A stretch of 7,145 nucleotides of DNA from Clostridia bacterium (lineage in GTDB: Bacteria > Bacillota > Clostridia > Oscillospirales > Acutalibacteraceae), in assembly GCA_017534365.1 (NCBI GenBank), contig JAFWCS010000286.1, positions 1 through 7,145 on the forward strand, given 5' to 3'. The position numbers were made by a program, and so were the translations under genes. Within the stretch, counting starts at the first letter, position 1. Each line of letters begins with the position of its first letter. The notes beneath the pieces were generated by a model. The model saw only the letters and a program-made list of their open reading frames with translations. It had not been told where the DNA came from and ran no database searches. Below, one piece after another: positions 1 through 7,056 of the stretch.

Positions 1-487
1 ACAAGCAGCCGTAGGACTGCAGGCGTTCGCTCTGCTTGCCGCTGGGGATGCGGGTGCTACGGGTGTCGTCGACCGCGTTGACGACGATCGTGTTCTCACC
101 CGCGTGCAGCAGGGCCGTCACGTCAAAGCGGAAGCTCGTGTAGCCGCCGGTGTGGTCCCCGGCAGCCTGCCCGTTGACGAAAACGTGCGTTTCATAGTCC
201 ACGGCGCCGAAGCAGAGGAAGACGCGGCCGGCCAGCTGCGTTTCGGTGATCTCCACGGTGCGGCGGTACCAGACTGCGGGAATGAAATCGGTGTAGCCGA
301 TGCCGGACAGCTTGCTCTCCGGGCAGAAGGGGACGGTGATCTGCCGCTCCCAGTCAGCCTTTTCAAGCATGCCGCCGGCCAGGCCGCTGTTGCCGAAGTC
401 GAAGGCGAAATCCCACACGCCGTTGAGATTCTGCCACTGTCTGCGTTCAAACTGGGGATTCGGGAATTCCGGTCGGGGGATGCTCAT
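1..487 (-). CDS. Glycoside hydrolase family 2 protein, N-terminal part (cut by window edge)
   Basis: This is the first 162 codons of a GH2-type enzyme (beta-galactosidase/beta-glucuronidase superfamily); the rest lies beyond position 1. The visible part is the sugar-binding jelly-roll domain. It has LNGVWDFAFD at residues 21-30, ITVPFCPESKLSGIGYTDF at 50-68, VWYRRT at 72-77, DYETHVFVNGQ at 97-107, GGYTSFRFDVT at 114-124 and a terminal SYGCL that usually leads into a YTRTTGIWQ-like stretch. The immunoglobulin-like domain and the TIM barrel with the two catalytic glutamates are not in the window, so substrate specificity cannot be read. The ATG at 487-485 follows a GAAAGG Shine-Dalgarno at 502-497 (9-nt spacing) that overlaps the TGA stop of the phosphatase gene, which suggests coupled translation as third gene of the operon. 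The N-terminus is polar with no signal peptide, so a cytoplasmic location is inferred. Confidence 0.9.
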   Translation of the reverse strand, partial: MSIPRPEFPNPQFERRQWQNLNGVWDFAFDFGNSGLAGGMLEKADWERQITVPFCPESKLSGIGYTDFIPAVWYRRTVEITETQLAGRVFLCFGAVDYETHVFVNGQAAGDHTGGYTSFRFDVTALLHAGENTIVVNAVDDTRSTRIPSGKQSERLQSYGCL

Positions 488-500
488 TCTGATCAACCTT

Positions 501-1100
501 TCATCTTTTTTTGGTTTGCGCTCTGCGGCGCAGCTCCTCGAGGGGTAGCTCCGTCAGAACGCCTTTTTTTGCGTAAAAGCAGTGTTCGCCGAGTTCAAAA
601 ATATGGATGTCGCTCGGAATATCGTCCGAAAACACGTTGACGAACCGCGCGTCGGGCAGCGCCGCGCGCAGCTGCTTCGGCTTCTGGATATCCTTGCAGT
701 TGCGCCCGCGGATGCGTCCGGTTTTCGGATCCATCGGCGTTGCGATCAGATGCGAAACGCCGTATCGTTCGCAGATCGGCCGCAGAAAGAATTCCGGCGA
801 GGCCGAGCAGACGACGATCGGACGGGCGCGGTTCTCCGGGCGAAAGATCGGATAGATGCGTTTTTCCTCCGCCTGCCAGAACCGCACCGCCAGCTTCTCG
901 CCGTCGACAAAGCGCAGGAACGAGAAGCAGCGCCCCTTGAAGCTGTCGCCGCAGCCGAGGAAAAAGAGGATCAGATTCAGCAGCAGCCACGGCCCCATCA
1001 GAAGCAGATACGGCCGGTGCAGCAGGCAGTAGAAGATGAACACCGTTTCCGAATCGAAGGGATAGACGGTTTTATCGAAATCGTAAAGATCGTAGATCAT
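501..1100 (-). CDS. HAD-IB family phosphatase with a hydrophobic segment
   Basis: A 199-residue haloacid dehalogenase superfamily hydrolase of the SerB-like IB class, presumably a phosphomonoesterase. Motif I is DFDKT (D7 nucleophile, D9 acid/base). Motif II is VVCSAS with S99. Motif III lies in GRNCKDIQK, where K140 aligns with the usual lysine. Motif IV is FSDDIPSD (D159/D160, D164). Residues 26-50 are very hydrophobic, with two leucine-rich runs either side of GPW; a segment of this kind is seen in some IB members and may attach to the membrane or form the cap. The ATG at 1100-1098 overlaps the GH95 stop as ATGA. It is preferred to an ATG 57 nt upstream because the Rossmann strand and motif I begin right after it. 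No clear Shine-Dalgarno precedes it, so translational coupling is likely. The substrate is unknown; a sugar phosphate is one guess from context. Confidence 0.88.
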   Translation of the reverse strand: MIYDLYDFDKTVYPFDSETVFIFYCLLHRPYLLLMGPWLLLNLILFFLGCGDSFKGRCFSFLRFVDGEKLAVRFWQAEEKRIYPIFRPENRARPIVVCSASPEFFLRPICERYGVSHLIATPMDPKTGRIRGRNCKDIQKPKQLRAALPDARFVNVFSDDIPSDIHIFELGEHCFYAKKGVLTELPLEELRRRAQTKKR

Positions 1101-3385
1101 AGCGTCAGCGTCAGCGGTTCGCCGGTCAGGGTGACGGCGGTCTCCTTGTCGGCGCAAATGACGGTGAAATCGCCCTTGCCGGTCAGCGTGCAGCTGCAGG
1201 GGCTGCCGTTCTTCCAGACGACGTCGACCGTGACGCCGCCCTTTGCGCGCAGGCCGCGCACGCTGCCGTCTTTCCAGTCGGCGGGCAGGGCGGGCAGCAG
1301 ATAGATCCGCCCGTCGCGGCTCTGCAGCAGCATTTCCGTCACGCCGCTGACAAAGCCGAAGTTGCCGTCGATCTGGAAGGGCGGATGCGCGTCAAAAAGG
1401 TTCTCATAGGTGCCGCCGCCGCGGTGATAATGCACTCCGCTGCTCCGGACCGGGCGCAGCTGCATTTCGATCAGCTTTTTCGCGTGGTCGCCGTCCCGGA
1501 GCCGTGCCCAGAAGTTGATTTTCCAGCCGAGGCTCCAGCCCGTGCCGTTGTCGCCGCGCAGCGCGAGGGTCTGCCGGCAGGCGTCCGCCAGCGCCGGCGT
1601 GCCGTCCGCGGTGATCAGATCGGCGGGATGCAGCGCGTAAAGATGGGAGCAGTGGCGGTGATGCGGCTCGGTTTCGGGATAATCGTCGTCATATTCGAGC
1701 AGCTGTCCGTGCTTGCCGAGCTTGAAATCCGGGAAGCGCGCCATCGCGTCGGCCAGGGACTGCGCGAACGCCGCGTCGATCCCGAGCAGTCCGGCGCTGC
1801 GGATGCAGTTGCGGAAGAGCTCGCGCGCGATCGACATCGACATCGTGCTGTAGCGCCCGACGTTGCATTCTTTGCCCTCATAGAGGAAGCCGTTTTCCGG
1901 CGAGATGCCCGGCGCGAGCACGAGATGGCCGTCGTATTCGGTCAGCAGCTCCAGATAGAACCGCGCCGCCTCCTTCATGACGGGATAGGCCGTATCGCGC
2001 AGGAAGTCGAGATCGTTCGCATATTCGTAATGCGCAAAAAGATGCTCGCAGAGCCAGCCGGAGGAGCCGTGCCAGAAGGCCCAGCAGGCGCAGCCCTCCA
2101 CGGGCGTGGCCATGCGCCAGAGATCGACGTTGTGGTGCGACGTCCAGCCGCCGACGCCGTATTGCTCCCGCGCCGCGGCCTTGCCGCTTTCGGCCAGCTC
2201 GCAGGCCATTTTGACCAGCGGCAGGTTGGCCTCCGCCAGATTCGTCATCAGCGCCGGCCAGTAGTTCATTTCCGTGTTGATGTTGACGGTGTAATTCGAG
2301 CGCCAGGGCGCGATCAGGTGATCGTTCCAGATGCCCTGCAGATTCATCGGCTGCGTGCCCGGGCGGGAGGCGGCGATCATCAGATAACGGCCGAAATGAT
2401 AGATCAGCTCGATCAGCTTGCGGTCGGACGGATCTTTTTTGAACGCGAGCAGGCGGCGGTCGGTGGGCAGGTCGCTGCCCTTGCCGCCGAGATCGAGCGC
2501 CACACGGTGAAACAGCGCCTGATAGTCCGCAACGTGCGCGGCCCTGAGCGCCGCGTAGTCCGACGCCGCGGCCAGCCGTTCCTCCACGGGGGCGCGGAAG
2601 GGCTTGCCGTCCAGCCAGGGATGCCGGTTCCAGCCGTTGAAGGAGGTCTCCGCCGAGAAGACAAGCAGAGCCTGCGTCGCATCCTCCACGCGCACGCCGT
2701 CGTCCGCGCGCCGGCAGCGGCCGTCGCTCACAATGCGCAGGCCGGCAAAGAAGCGGATGCCGCGCTGTGCGGGTTCTTCGGCATAAACGAAGGTGCTGCC
2801 GTCGCCGCCGTTCCCTTCACCCGGGCATTCGCCCTCGAGGGTGACGCAGTCTTCCGTCGCCGCGGCATAGGCGCGCAGCTTGGAGGACAGTTGCGCCGTG
2901 AAATCCAGCTTGCCGCCCTCGCAGGTGAACCGCAGAACGATCGCGTTCGCGGGGAAGCTGGCAAAGTATTCGCGCGTATAGACAGCCTTGCCTGCGCGGA
3001 AGGAGACGCCGCTGACCGCGGTATCCAGATCCAGCCAGCGGCGATAGTCGCGCGCGCGCCCGCTGATGCGGAAATCGACGGTCAGATCGCCCAGCGGCAG
3101 ATAGAGCTGCGAATTGACGCTCTGAAAATTGGTCTCGACCTCTTCCTGCGCCTCGTGCAGCCGCCCTGCCAGCGCCAGCTTCTGCGCCTTGCGGAAGGAA
3201 TCGGCCGCGCCGGGGCGGAAGGTTTCTTTCGGCCTCCCGGTCCACAGCTCATCGTGGTTGAGCGCCAGACGTTCCGTCTGCACGCCGCCGAAGATCATGG
3301 CGCCGAGATGGCCGTTGCCGATGGGCAGCGCCTGCGTCCAGACTTTGGCCGGGGCAGTGTAGTGAAGCAGTTTGCTTTGATCCAT
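1097..3385 (-). CDS. Glycoside hydrolase family 95 protein (alpha-L-fucosidase-like)
   Basis: A 762-residue enzyme of normal GH95 length. The family removes terminal L-fucose (some members L-galactose) from oligosaccharides by inversion. It opens with [16 protein letters not shown] (19-34), the start of the N-terminal beta-sandwich, followed by the (alpha/alpha)6 barrel. The catalytic set described for bifidobacterial AfcA has clear counterparts: N368 and N370 in [13 protein letters not shown], the general-acid glutamate E497 in GISPENGF, and D673 in [20 protein letters not shown] (577-588) and [15 protein letters not shown] (615-629) are further family blocks. The ATG at 3385-3383 is chosen over longer in-frame starts because it follows GGGAG (3399-3395, 9-nt spacing) and aligns with family N-termini, and because an alternative ATG at 3457-3455 would sit at the predicted -10 box. 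There is no signal peptide, so it is probably cytoplasmic. Fucosidase versus L-galactosidase activity cannot be settled here. Confidence 0.95.
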   Translation of the reverse strand: MDQSKLLHYTAPAKVWTQALPIGNGHLGAMIFGGVQTERLALNHDELWTGRPKETFRPGAADSFRKAQKLALAGRLHEAQEEVETNFQSVNSQLYLPLGDLTVDFRISGRARDYRRWLDLDTAVSGVSFRAGKAVYTREYFASFPANAIVLRFTCEGGKLDFTAQLSSKLRAYAAATEDCVTLEGECPGEGNGGDGSTFVYAEEPAQRGIRFFAGLRIVSDGRCRRADDGVRVEDATQALLVFSAETSFNGWNRHPWLDGKPFRAPVEERLAAASDYAALRAAHVADYQALFHRVALDLGGKGSDLPTDRRLLAFKKDPSDRKLIELIYHFGRYLMIAASRPGTQPMNLQGIWNDHLIAPWRSNYTVNINTEMNYWPALMTNLAEANLPLVKMACELAESGKAAAREQYGVGGWTSHHNVDLWRMATPVEGCACWAFWHGSSGWLCEHLFAHYEYANDLDFLRDTAYPVMKEAARFYLELLTEYDGHLVLAPGISPENGFLYEGKECNVGRYSTMSMSIARELFRNCIRSAGLLGIDAAFAQSLADAMARFPDFKLGKHGQLLEYDDDYPETEPHHRHCSHLYALHPADLITADGTPALADACRQTLALRGDNGTGWSLGWKINFWARLRDGDHAKKLIEMQLRPVRSSGVHYHRGGGTYENLFDAHPPFQIDGNFGFVSGVTEMLLQSRDGRIYLLPALPADWKDGSVRGLRAKGGVTVDVVWKNGSPCSCTLTGKGDFTVICADKETAVTLTGEPLTLTL

Positions 3386-3416
3386 GGATTCCCTCTCCCT
3401 TTCAGACAGGATCGAA

Positions 3417-3433
3417 CGCCCGCCGTGCGGACG
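3417..3433 (-). other. GC-rich hairpin in the GH95 operon leader
   Basis: On the minus strand, CGTCCGC and GCGGGCG flank a 3-nt ACG loop. They form a 7-bp stem with one G-U pair, about 9 nt after the predicted transcription start. It is not followed by a T-run, so it is not an intrinsic terminator. A role in 5' end stability of the operon mRNA is a guess; in a GC-rich genome chance is also possible. Confidence 0.4.
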
Positions 3434-3448
3434 CAATGATTTTATACA

Positions 3449-3477
3449 ATTATACATGAGAAGTTCCGCCGCGTCAA
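3449..3477 (-). promoter_or_regulatory. Sigma-A promoter of the GH95-HAD-GH2 operon
   Basis: On the minus strand, TTGACG (3477-3472) and a perfect TATAAT (3454-3449) are separated by exactly 17 nt, a near-consensus housekeeping promoter. The predicted start is near 3442, giving a leader of about 57 nt before the GH95 ATG. The -10 box is part of a tandem octamer, TGTATAAT then TGTATAAA (3456-3441). Such a strong core promoter in front of catabolic genes suggests control by repression. Confidence 0.85.
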
Positions 3478-3502
3478 TCGAAAGCGGGAAAAACGCGCCG
3501 AA

Positions 3503-3521
3503 TTTCCGAAAATGACGGAAA
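3503..3521. promoter_or_regulatory. Candidate shared operator: TTTCCG-N7-CGGAAA palindrome
   Basis: Perfect 6-bp inverted arms, TTTCCG (3503-3508) and CGGAAA (3516-3521), surround a 7-bp centre. The dyad axis at 3512 is within about one base of the midpoint between the two divergent -35 boxes. A dimeric regulator bound here could affect both promoters equally. The RpiR-type protein encoded next door is the obvious candidate, but that is inference and short arms can occur by chance. Confidence 0.45.
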
Positions 3522-3540
3522 CCTTGCAAATTTTGAATTT

Positions 3541-3566
3541 ATGATTGATTTTTTTGAATGAATCAT
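3541..3566. promoter_or_regulatory. Imperfect palindrome over the regulator promoter
   Basis: The arms ATGATTGATT (3541-3550) and AATGAATCAT (3557-3566) match as an inverted repeat at 9 of 10 positions around a 6-nt TTTTTG centre. The element covers the -35 box and almost all of the spacer of the regulator promoter, so a protein bound here would block RNA polymerase. It is a candidate autoregulatory operator. The region is AT-rich, which raises the chance of accidental symmetry. Confidence 0.45.
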
Positions 3567-3573
3567 GTAAAAT
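3545..3573 (+). promoter_or_regulatory. Sigma-A promoter of the regulator-led operon
   Basis: TTGATT (3545-3550) and TAAAAT (3568-3573) are separated by exactly 17 nt. Transcription would start near 3580, about 43 nt before the RpiR-family ATG. This is the only promoter I can place before the 3623-7145 gene run, apart from the candidate inside cmk. Confidence 0.75.
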
Positions 3574-3622
3574 AAGGAGCATATGCTGCATTCCGCTGCC
3601 GGCCGCAAAGGAGGTTGAACGC

Positions 3623-4492
3623 ATGGCGGAGAGTTTTCGCGCAAAGCTGGAGTCCGCATACGGGCATCTGTCCAAGGGGCACCGCAGGATCGCGGATTTC
3701 ATTAAAGACAATTACGAACGCGCGTCGTTCATGACGGCCGCCGCGCTCGGCGAGACCGTCGGCGTGAGCGAATCGACCGTGGTGCGCTTCGCGAGCGCGC
3801 TCGGCTTCGACGGCTACCCCGATCTGCAGAAGCATCTGCAGGAGATGGTCAAGAGCCGCCTGACCAGCGTGCAGCGCATGGAGGTTGCCGCCCGGCGCTA
3901 TGAGGGCGACGATCTGATCGCCCGCGCGTTCGCTTCCGATATCGAAATGATCAAGGCGACGAGCGAGAGCGTCTCCCGCGCGGAGTTCGACGCGAGCGTG
4001 GCTGCGATCAACGCGGCGAACCGGGTGTATATCCTCGGCGTGCGCTCCAGCGCCGCGCTGGCCAGCTTTGCCGCCTTCTATCTGAAATACGTCAAGGAAA
4101 ACGTGATTCTGGTGGATGCGTCCGCCGCGGGCGAGATGTTTGAGCAGATGCTGCGCATTGCGCGCGGCGACGTCTGCATCGCCATCAGCTTCCCGCGCTA
4201 TTCCAACCAGACGGCGCAGGCGATCGCCTTCGCCAAGGATCGCGGCGCGACCGTGATCTCGATCACGGACGGCGAGAATTCACCGCTCGCGCGCTACGCG
4301 ACGCATCTGCTGGTCGCCAAGAGCAACATGGTTTCGTTCGTCGATTCCCTCACGGCGCCGCTGAGCCTGATCAATGCGCTGATCGCCGCCTGCGCCGAGG
4401 GCGAAGCCTCGCAGGCGCACACGAATCTGGAAACGCTGGAAACGATCTGGGACCGCTATCACGTTTACAGCAGCGACGGGGAGGACGCCTGA
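3623..4492 (+). CDS. MurR/RpiR-family transcriptional regulator (HTH plus SIS domain)
   Basis: A 289-residue sugar-responsive DNA-binding protein. Residues 1-77 form the HTH_6 domain, with the helix-turn-helix in MTAAALGETVGVSESTVVRF (37-56) followed by ALGFDGYPDLQKHL. Residues about 125-255 are a SIS sugar-phosphate-binding domain, with VYILGVRSSAALA (135-147), VCIAISFPRYSNQTAQ (184-199) and VISITDGENSPLA (211-223). RpiR-family SIS domains usually bind phosphorylated sugars or amino sugars, which alters DNA binding. The ATG at 3623 has a perfect AAAGGAGG at 3607-3614 with 8-nt spacing, so the longer in-frame start at 3545, which lies inside the promoter, is rejected. It is divergent from the GH95 operon, its probable target, and its TGA overlaps the next ATG by one base. 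The ligand is unknown; whether it represses or activates is not visible. Confidence 0.95.
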   Translation: MAESFRAKLESAYGHLSKGHRRIADFIKDNYERASFMTAAALGETVGVSESTVVRFASALGFDGYPDLQKHLQEMVKSRLTSVQRMEVAARRYEGDDLIARAFASDIEMIKATSESVSRAEFDASVAAINAANRVYILGVRSSAALASFAAFYLKYVKENVILVDASAAGEMFEQMLRIARGDVCIAISFPRYSNQTAQAIAFAKDRGATVISITDGENSPLARYATHLLVAKSNMVSFVDSLTAPLSLINALIAACAEGEASQAHTNLETLETIWDRYHVYSSDGEDA

Positions 4493-5742
4493 TGGAGACG
4501 GAGCTGCTGGTGATCGGCGGCGGCGCGGCAGGCCTGATGGCCGTCGGGGCCGCAGGAGAGGCCGGCGTGAGAACGCTCGTGCTCGAGCGCAACGAACGGC
4601 CCGCCCGCAAGGTGATGATCACCGGCAAGGGGCGGTGCAACGTCACGAACAATACGGCGTCACTGCAGGCGCTGATCGCCCAGGTGCCGCGCAACGGGCG
4701 GTTCCTCTACGGCGCGTTTTCCCGCTTTATGCCGGCGGACACCATGGCGTTTTTTGAGGCGCGCGGCGTTCCGCTCAAGACCGAACGCGGCAACCGGGTC
4801 TATCCGGTTTCGGACCGCGCCGTCGATATCGTCGACGCCCTGACCGGCTTTGCCGCCTCGCATGCCCGCATCGTGCGGGGCAGGGCGGAGACGCTGCTGC
4901 TCGAGGACGGCCGGGTGTGCGGCGTACGCACGGAAGACGGCGATGAGATCCGCGCGCAGGCGGTCGTGATCGCGACCGGCGGGCTGTCCTACCCCGGCAC
5001 CGGCTCGACCGGCGACGGCTACAGGCTCGCCGCGCAGGCGGGGCATACGGTCACGCCGCTGCGTCCCTCGCTGGTGCCGCTGGAGATCCACGAGGGCTTC
5101 TGCAGCAGCCTGATGGGGCTGTCGCTGCGCAACGTCGCGATCAAGGTGATCGATCAGCAGGCGGGGGAGAAGGAGATCTACGCGGATTTCGGCGAGATGC
5201 TCTTCACGCATTTCGGCGTTTCCGGCCCGATCATCCTCAGCGCGAGCGCGCATCTGCAGCCGCCGCTCGCCGGCCGCTACCGGATCGAGATTGACCTCAA
5301 GCCCGCGCTTTCGCCCGCGCAGCTGGATGCGCGGCTGCTGCGGGATTTCTCGGAGAATACAAACAAGAATTACATCAACGCCCTCAACGGCCTGCTGCCC
5401 AAGAAGCTGGTGCCCGTGATCGTGCGTCTGAGCGGGATCGCGCCGGGCACGAAGGTCAACCAGATCACACGGGAGCAGCGGCAGGCGCTCGCCGCCCTGC
5501 TCAAATGTCTGACGGTGCACGTGACGGATTTTCGCCCCGTGGAGGAGGCGGTGATCACCTCCGGCGGCGTGGACGTGCGCGAGGTGGACCCCAAAACGAT
5601 GGCGTCCCGGCTGACGGACGGCCTCTATTTTGCGGGCGAGGTGCTGGATGCAGACGCCTATACGGGCGGTTATAATTTGCAGATCGCGTTCGCGACCGGC
5701 CGGCTGGCCGGGCTGAGCGCGGCGGAAAGGATCAGACTATGA
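4492..5742 (+). CDS. HI0933/BaiN-type FAD-dependent oxidoreductase
   Basis: A 416-residue flavoprotein of the HI0933-like family (relatives include E. coli YhiN and clostridial BaiN; often labelled aminoacetone oxidase family). VIGGGAAGLMA (7-17) is the Rossmann dinucleotide motif, with E32 at the end of the second strand. The family signature MITGKGRCNVTNN spans 42-54, ATGGLSYPGTGSTGDGY 161-177, EMLFTHFGVSGPIIL 235-249, and the C-terminal FAD segment GEVLDADAYTGGYNLQIAFA 382-401. Length and all blocks are complete. The reaction is uncertain for most members; BaiN has been proposed to act in bile-acid 7-dehydroxylation, but family membership alone does not support that here. Conservation of this gene beside cmk in Clostridia suggests a general role. 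A GGGGAGG site (4478-4484) inside the regulator gene sets the start with 7-nt spacing. Confidence 0.93.
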   Translation: METELLVIGGGAAGLMAVGAAGEAGVRTLVLERNERPARKVMITGKGRCNVTNNTASLQALIAQVPRNGRFLYGAFSRFMPADTMAFFEARGVPLKTERGNRVYPVSDRAVDIVDALTGFAASHARIVRGRAETLLLEDGRVCGVRTEDGDEIRAQAVVIATGGLSYPGTGSTGDGYRLAAQAGHTVTPLRPSLVPLEIHEGFCSSLMGLSLRNVAIKVIDQQAGEKEIYADFGEMLFTHFGVSGPIILSASAHLQPPLAGRYRIEIDLKPALSPAQLDARLLRDFSENTNKNYINALNGLLPKKLVPVIVRLSGIAPGTKVNQITREQRQALAALLKCLTVHVTDFRPVEEAVITSGGVDVREVDPKTMASRLTDGLYFAGEVLDADAYTGGYNLQIAFATGRLAGLSAAERIRL

Positions 5743-6419
5743 CGGACCGGATCATCAATGTTGCGGTGGACGGCCCCGCAGGCGCGGGGAAAAGCACGAT
5801 CGCCCGTGCGGCCGCCGCGGAGCTTGGCTATATCTACGTTGACACCGGCGCGCTTTACCGCGCGGTCGGCGTTTACGCGCTTGAGCACGACATCCCGACG
5901 TCGGACGCTGAAGCGATCACCGGCATGCTCGGCGGCGTCGACGTGACGCTGCGGTTTGTCGACGGCGCGCAGCAGGTGCTGCTCAACGGGCGGGACGTTT
6001 CCACAGAGATCCGCACGCCCGCGGCGTCCATGGCCGCGTCCGCCGTTTCCGCCGTGCCCGCCGTGCGCGACTTCCTGTTTGAAACGCAGCGCGCGATCGC
6101 GCGGGAACACAGCTGCATTATGGACGGGCGCGATATCGGGACGGTCGTGCTGCCCGACGCGCAGGTGAAGGTGTTTCTGACCGCGTCGCCGGAGCTGCGC
6201 GCCCGCCGCCGTTATGACGAGCTGATCGCCAAGGGGCAGACCGTCGAATTCAAGGATGTGCTTGACGAATTGCTGCAGCGGGACTATAATGATTCCCATC
6301 GGGCCGTCGCGCCGCTCAGACCCGCGCCGGACGGCGTGATCCTCGACAATTCCGATCTCGATCTTCCGGCGTCGGTCGCGGCGCTGGTCGCAATTATAAA
6401 GGAGAAGACCAATGGCTGA
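5739..6419 (+). CDS. cmk: Cytidylate kinase
   Basis: A 226-residue (d)CMP kinase of usual length that transfers phosphate from ATP to CMP/dCMP in cytoplasmic pyrimidine nucleotide synthesis. The P-loop GPAGAGKST is at 12-20, DTGALYRA at 35-42 is the nucleotide-binding region after the P-loop, IRTPAAS at 91-97 belongs to the CMP-binding domain, GRDIGTVVLPDA is at 130-141, and the lid RRRYDEL is at 156-162, followed by RDYNDSHRAVAPL at 181-193. All key blocks are intact. The ATG overlaps the preceding stop as ATGA, with GAAAGGA at 5725-5731 (7-nt spacing). The stretch coding for LDELLQRDYN also reads as a consensus-like promoter (6262-6290). Confidence 0.97.
   Translation: MTDRIINVAVDGPAGAGKSTIARAAAAELGYIYVDTGALYRAVGVYALEHDIPTSDAEAITGMLGGVDVTLRFVDGAQQVLLNGRDVSTEIRTPAASMAASAVSAVPAVRDFLFETQRAIAREHSCIMDGRDIGTVVLPDAQVKVFLTASPELRARRRYDELIAKGQTVEFKDVLDELLQRDYNDSHRAVAPLRPAPDGVILDNSDLDLPASVAALVAIIKEKTNG
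6262..6290 (+). promoter_or_regulatory. Candidate internal promoter for plsC-ispH inside cmk
   Basis: TTGACG (6262-6267) and TATAAT (6285-6290) are exactly 17 nt apart, the same hexamers and spacing as the GH95 operon promoter. Transcription would start near 6297, about 115 nt before the plsC ATG. The DNA also encodes conserved Cmk residues (the TATAAT spans the Tyr-Asn codons of RDYND), so coincidence through coding constraint is possible. Confidence 0.55.
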
Positions 6420-7056
6420 CAAATTCGATTATTCCAGACTGAAGGAAGGCAAGTTCTACGACTTCATGCGCCCGCTGGGCCGGCTGGTGGTCCGCAAAAC
6501 GTGGAAGGTGGCATACACCGGGCAGGAGCATATCCCCGCCGAGGGCGGCCTGATCCTCGCCTGCAACCATCTGCACGCGATGGATCCGCTCGTGATTGCG
6601 ATGGGCATCCCCGACCGGCAGCTGCATTTCATGGCGAAAAAAGAGCTGTATGACAACTGGATCGTCAATAAGCTTTTCACCGCTGTCAACGCGTTCCCGA
6701 TCGTGCGCGGCAGCGGCGATAAAACCGCCTTCAACTATGCCGTGCGCGTGGTGAAGGAGGGCTATATCCTCGGCATTTTCCCTGAGGGCACGCGCTCGAA
6801 GACCGGCGAGCCCGGCACCGCCAAATCCGGCGTTGCGCTCATAGCCAAGGAGGCGCAGGCGGATATCCTGCCCGTTTCCGTCTATTCGAGCGACAAGCTG
6901 AAAAAACATACGAAATATACCGTGCGCTTCGGCGAGGTGATCCCCTTCGCCTCCCTCGGCCTGCATGAGGACTCCGGCAAGACGGAGCTCAAGGAGGCGT
7001 CGCAGATGATCATGGCGCAGGTCCGGGCGCTCTGGGAGGAAGGCCATTGCGAATAA
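6412..7056 (+). CDS. plsC: 1-acyl-sn-glycerol-3-phosphate acyltransferase
   Basis: A 214-residue membrane-associated acyltransferase that makes phosphatidic acid from lysophosphatidic acid in phospholipid synthesis. The catalytic NHLHAMD (52-58) supplies the HX4D pair, H53 and D58. FMAKKELYDNW (73-83) and AFPIVRG (94-100) are the second block, FPEGTRS (123-129) binds the glycerol phosphate, and ADILPVSVYSS (150-160) is the fourth block. There is no long N-terminal membrane helix, as in other short clostridial PlsC proteins. The ATG lies 8 nt inside the end of cmk, with AAAGGAG at 6398-6404 and 7-nt spacing. It may also be transcribed from the candidate promoter inside cmk. Related LPLAT-family specificities cannot be fully excluded. 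Confidence 0.93.
   Translation: MADKFDYSRLKEGKFYDFMRPLGRLVVRKTWKVAYTGQEHIPAEGGLILACNHLHAMDPLVIAMGIPDRQLHFMAKKELYDNWIVNKLFTAVNAFPIVRGSGDKTAFNYAVRVVKEGYILGIFPEGTRSKTGEPGTAKSGVALIAKEAQADILPVSVYSSDKLKKHTKYTVRFGEVIPFASLGLHEDSGKTELKEASQMIMAQVRALWEEGHCE

Noticed and set aside
501..515. A-rich run (minus-strand sense) at the end of the HAD gene as a terminator
   Set aside because: In the direction of transcription it is an A-run within the coding sequence, not a T-run after a hairpin, and GH2 follows within 13 nt.
1385..3439. 684-codon open frame on the plus strand opposite the GH95 gene
   Set aside because: It is antisense to a clear GH95 gene. The translation is arginine/alanine-rich with no recognisable domain, as expected for the mirror frame of a GC-rich gene.
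3578..3587. Perfect 10-bp palindrome AGCATATGCT at the predicted regulator transcription start
   Set aside because: Ten bases of self-complementarity is easily reached by chance and nothing similar recurs near the GH95 promoter.
3583..3618. 11-codon leader peptide (MLHSAAGRKGG) upstream of the regulator gene
   Set aside because: Its ATG lies about 3 nt after the predicted transcription start, so the AAGGAG before it would not be in the mRNA, and that site is only 3 nt from the ATG. It has no attenuator-like codon run.
4660..5520. 286-codon open frame on the minus strand opposite the flavoprotein gene
   Set aside because: It is a shadow of the well-supported flavoprotein; low-complexity Arg/Asp/Gln-rich translation and no family motifs.
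5671..5676. TATAAT near the end of the flavoprotein gene as a promoter for cmk
   Set aside because: There is no -35-like hexamer at 16-18 nt upstream (ATGCAG at 17), and the bases encode the conserved GGYNLQ motif.
5838..5843. TTGACA inside cmk as a promoter -35 box
   Set aside because: No -10-like sequence follows at 16-18 nt; the bases encode the conserved VDTGALY motif.
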